Shown here: piece after piece, positions 3,672-6,335 of the stretch
Numbering within the stretch: position 1 is the first letter of the stretch
Layout of the letters: each line of letters opens with the position of its first letter
Assembly (NCBI GenBank): GCA_002305235.1
Contig: DBQL01000127.1
Location: forward strand, 11,531-17,865
DNA length: 6,335 bases
Reading direction: 5' to 3'
From: Prevotella sp. UBA1395
GTDB taxonomy: Bacteria > Bacteroidota > Bacteroidia > Bacteroidales > Bacteroidaceae
Made by a program: the position numbers and the translations under genes
The notes under the pieces: generated by a model
Database searches by the model: none
Told to the model about the DNA's origin: nothing
The model's input: the letters and a program-made list of their open reading frames with translations, nothing else

Positions 3672-6335
3672 ATGAAACCAAAATTTGAAAGAATCTTCCC
3701 TGTCGTACTCGCCATCACGCCCATGACGCTCTTGGCCCAAAGTGCGCCGAGGGAAGCAGATCGACCGTTCAGAGAAGACTCCATTAGCGAAGTGGTGGTC
3801 ACCGCGCTCGGAATCTCACGGCAGGAGAAGTCGCTCGGCTACTCGGTGAGGCGGCTCTCCGGCGACGATGTCAATGCCGCGGTGGGCGGAAACTGGCTCG
3901 ACAACCTCAACGGCAAGGTGTCGGGCATGAGCATGATCAATGCCGGCATGGGGCCATTGGGCACCGTCAGGGTAACCTTGCGTGGTGACCGGTCGCTCAA
4001 CTATAACAATAACGAGGCACTCATCGTTGTGGACGGTGTGCCTATCAATTCGGGTGGCGATGTCACCGGGTCGGGAAGCAATTATGCCAATGGTGACGCG
4101 CCGGTGGATTTCGGTAGCGGTGTGGGCGACCTGAACCCCGAAGACATCGAGTCGGTGACGGTACTCAAGGGTCCGGCAGCCACTGCGCTCTATGGCTCTT
4201 TGGCCGGAAACGGTGCCATCGTCATCACCACCAAGGCCGGAAAGCAATCGAAAGGCATCGGCATAAGCATCAACTCATCACTGGTATTGGATAAGGCAGG
4301 CTTCTTTCCCGACTTCCAATCGACCTATGGTTCAGGTGCCGACATGGGCCTTTCGCCGTTCTCTTTCTGGGCGTTGGAAGCCTCTGAGGCACCTGATGGC
4401 ATCGCCGTGTCGAGAAACATATCGCGTTATGCCTTCGGCGAGAAGTTCGATTCGTCCAAGCTGCGCTATCAGTACGCATCCAAAAACTGGGCAGACAACA
4501 CCTACGAAAAAAGGCCTTGGGTCTATGCCGACGATTGGTATACGGGCTTTTTCCAAACCGGAGTGACATGGAAAAACAGTGTCACGGTATCGGGAGGAAA
4601 CGGTAAAGGCACCATGATCAGGGCCTCATTCACCGACACGAGAAACTCTTGGATCACTCCGAATACAGGCTATCGGGGTGACGATTTCTCCCTTGCCGTC
4701 GATGCTCCGCTTCACAAAGCCATCCGCTTGAGTGCGCGGGCCAACTACTCCGGCAAGCAGAGCGACAACCTTCCCGTTAGCGGTTACAGTGCGCAAAGTC
4801 CGATGTATGCCCTCGTATGGGGTTATAACAACAACTCGGTGAGGCTTTGGGAGGAGGAATATCGGCAAGGACGATACAATGCCGAGAACTATAACAATAC
4901 CGATGGAACGCATGGACGGAGCCTCGTATTTCCCTCAAGCGACTCCTATAACCCTTATCGCACGGCCTATGAAGAACTGAATAAGCTCAGCCGCAACCGT
5001 GTTTTCGGCAACGTGCAGCTCAAGTTCAATATCCTTCCGCAGCTTAGTCTTACCCTCCGCACGGCCTTGGACATGAGCGATGACTGGCGAACGCAACAGA
5101 AACCGTTTCTCACGCCCAACTTCCTGAGGGGATTTTATCGGGAGCAGAGCACCCGGAAATACCGCTATAACCATGACTTCCTGTTGCGCTATGTCAACGA
5201 TTTCTTTGACAACCGACTCTCTTTCTCGGCATCATTCGGTGGCAATGCCATGACCTATAAATATTATAGCAACAGCGTTACGCTCAACCAATTGCAGATA
5301 GACGGTGTCTATAACATCTCCAACCTGCCCCAAGGCTACACGCAAGATGTGTCCAACTACCGGTCGGTGAAGAAGATTAACAGTCTGTATGGCTTTGCTT
5401 CGGTGGGATGGAATGATACTTATTATCTCGACCTTACGGCGCGCAACGACTGGTCGAGCACCCTCAGCCGGTCTAATCGGTCGTATTTCTATCCCTCGGT
5501 GTCGGCGCGTATCCTGCTCAACAAGGCCTTGATGCTCGACCGGGCGAGGTGGATAGACCTGCTGAAGTTGCGGCTGTCGTGGGCCAACGTGGGCAACGAC
5601 ACCTCACCTTATGCCTTGGACCGCTATTACAGCGAGTCGTCGACCTATCTCGGCAGCTATACCGTGAGCGGCACAATACCTCGCCGAGACCTCAAGCCCG
5701 AGAACGTGGAGAGCTGGGAAGCGGGCTTCGACGGAAAACTGTTCCGTGGCAGGCTGGGCTTCGATATCACGGCATATATCTCCGATGCCACCAACCAGAT
5801 CATCACGGTGAGTGCCGATCAGATAACCGGGGCGACGGGATACCGGATCAACGCGGGCAAGATCCGCAACAAGGGAATAGAGATCTCGCTGTCGGGCGAG
5901 CCTGTTCGCACCCGTGATTTCAGTTGGACGATAGACGTAAACTGGTCTAAGAACTGGAACAAACTGGTGAGCCTGCAAGACGACTGGGACCCTGCCCAGC
6001 CCCTGCAAACCCCCATGGGCACCACGATTGGCAATCGGGTGTATGTCTATTCTTACGTAGGACATCAGATGAACTATATCTATGGTCGCGGATACCGGCG
6101 CGCCCCCGAGGGAGCTTACTATCTTGACGAGCAGGGAAACAAGGTGGATTGCTCCGGTATGAAACTCGTGGACGACAACGGTTACCCCATCCTTGACACG
6201 AAGACCGACCGCAATCTCGGGAAGGTAGACCCCGACTGGCGGGGCGGACTGACCACCCGCCTGCGCTATCGGAACCTCACACTGAGCATGATGTTCACCG
6301 CAGCCTACGGCGGCCACTGTTTCTCGGTGACCAAT
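3672..6335 (+). CDS. SusC/RagA-family TonB-linked outer-membrane receptor (3' end outside window)
   Basis: This TonB-dependent outer-membrane transporter imports a ligand too large for porins, usually as a SusCD pair. The reading frame stays open for all 888 codons to the window edge; the family is usually about 1000 residues, so the barrel end is missing. A type I signal peptide probably cleaves after A22 (LLA|QS). The TonB box SEVVVTALGI (39-48) follows almost at once, then QEKSLGYSV, which leads into the plug. The plug shows LRGDRSLNYNNNEALIVVDG (103-122) and LNPEDIESVTVLKGP..ALYGSLAGNGAIVITTKAG (154-190). The barrel carries the family signatures DLTARNDWSSTL (587-598), SYFYPSVSARIL (604-615), WANVGNDTSPY (637-647), LKPENVESWEAGFD (674-687) and NKGIEISLSG (733-742). 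The carboxypeptidase-regulatory-like domain of about 80 residues often found before the TonB box is absent. The ATG at 3672 follows an A-rich stretch typical of Bacteroidetes starts. A susD gene probably follows. Its substrate is unknown; the upstream phosphoesterase suggests a phosphorylated compound. Confidence 0.94.
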   Translation, partial: MKPKFERIFPVVLAITPMTLLAQSAPREADRPFREDSISEVVVTALGISRQEKSLGYSVRRLSGDDVNAAVGGNWLDNLNGKVSGMSMINAGMGPLGTVRVTLRGDRSLNYNNNEALIVVDGVPINSGGDVTGSGSNYANGDAPVDFGSGVGDLNPEDIESVTVLKGPAATALYGSLAGNGAIVITTKAGKQSKGIGISINSSLVLDKAGFFPDFQSTYGSGADMGLSPFSFWALEASEAPDGIAVSRNISRYAFGEKFDSSKLRYQYASKNWADNTYEKRPWVYADDWYTGFFQTGVTWKNSVTVSGGNGKGTMIRASFTDTRNSWITPNTGYRGDDFSLAVDAPLHKAIRLSARANYSGKQSDNLPVSGYSAQSPMYALVWGYNNNSVRLWEEEYRQGRYNAENYNNTDGTHGRSLVFPSSDSYNPYRTAYEELNKLSRNRVFGNVQLKFNILPQLSLTLRTALDMSDDWRTQQKPFLTPNFLRGFYREQSTRKYRYNHDFLLRYVNDFFDNRLSFSASFGGNAMTYKYYSNSVTLNQLQIDGVYNISNLPQGYTQDVSNYRSVKKINSLYGFASVGWNDTYYLDLTARNDWSSTLSRSNRSYFYPSVSARILLNKALMLDRARWIDLLKLRLSWANVGNDTSPYALDRYYSESSTYLGSYTVSGTIPRRDLKPENVESWEAGFDGKLFRGRLGFDITAYISDATNQIITVSADQITGATGYRINAGKIRNKGIEISLSGEPVRTRDFSWTIDVNWSKNWNKLVSLQDDWDPAQPLQTPMGTTIGNRVYVYSYVGHQMNYIYGRGYRRAPEGAYYLDEQGNKVDCSGMKLVDDNGYPILDTKTDRNLGKVDPDWRGGLTTRLRYRNLTLSMMFTAAYGGHCFSVTN

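Noticed and set aside
2569..3681. Long open frame (370 codons) on the minus strand opposite the phosphoesterase gene
   Set aside because: It lies antisense to a gene with complete catalytic motifs, has no recognisable domain, and its Val/His/Arg-rich composition is what the complement of a GC-biased coding frame gives.
5604..6317. Open frame of 237 codons on the minus strand opposite the susC-like gene
   Set aside because: The plus strand carries uninterrupted SusC barrel motifs here; the antisense frame has no motif and no promoter or start context of its own.

Overview
The window reads as a Bacteroidales chromosome fragment, most likely Prevotellaceae. The evidence is a SusC/RagA-type TonB-dependent receptor, a lipoprotein phosphoesterase with the three-domain layout common in Bacteroidetes, Bacteroidetes-type promoter elements (TAnnTTTG at about -7) and A-rich translation starts without Shine-Dalgarno sequences. 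The genus call is an impression from protein style and moderately high GC, not a search result. The window opens with an EcoRI hexamer (GAATTC, 1-6) inside a gene, so it may begin at a cloning or assembly boundary.

Left half, minus strand (1-1671). Reading leftward from a divergent promoter: a low-molecular-weight protein tyrosine phosphatase (1171-1671); a HAD-superfamily phosphatase (560-1192) that overlaps it by 22 bp and is probably translationally coupled; then, after a 124-bp gap, the first 145 codons of UDP-glucose 6-dehydrogenase (1-435, cut by the window edge). Tyrosine phosphatases of this family often act with bacterial tyrosine kinases in polysaccharide synthesis, and UDP-glucose dehydrogenase is a known target of such kinases, so a surface-polysaccharide link is plausible.

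Middle (1672-1947). A 276-bp divergent intergenic region holds a good promoter for the minus-strand pair, a perfect -7 element for the plus-strand gene, and a striking cluster of TTGACA/TTGTCA words, some in 10- or 11-bp phased direct repeats. This looks like an operator region, and one repeat pair resembles a Pho box.

Right half, plus strand (1948-6335). A lipoprotein calcineurin-like phosphoesterase (1948-3612) is followed 59 bp later by a SusC-like outer-membrane transporter (3672 to the window end, 888 codons, open at the edge). The receptor lacks the usual N-terminal carboxypeptidase-regulatory-like domain. A short perfect hairpin lies between the two genes. The simplest model is that the lipoprotein cleaves a phosphorylated substrate at the outer membrane and the SusC transporter, probably with a SusD partner beyond the window, imports it or its product. 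The substrate cannot be read from the sequence.

No RNA genes, CRISPR arrays, insertion sequences or other mobile elements were seen.
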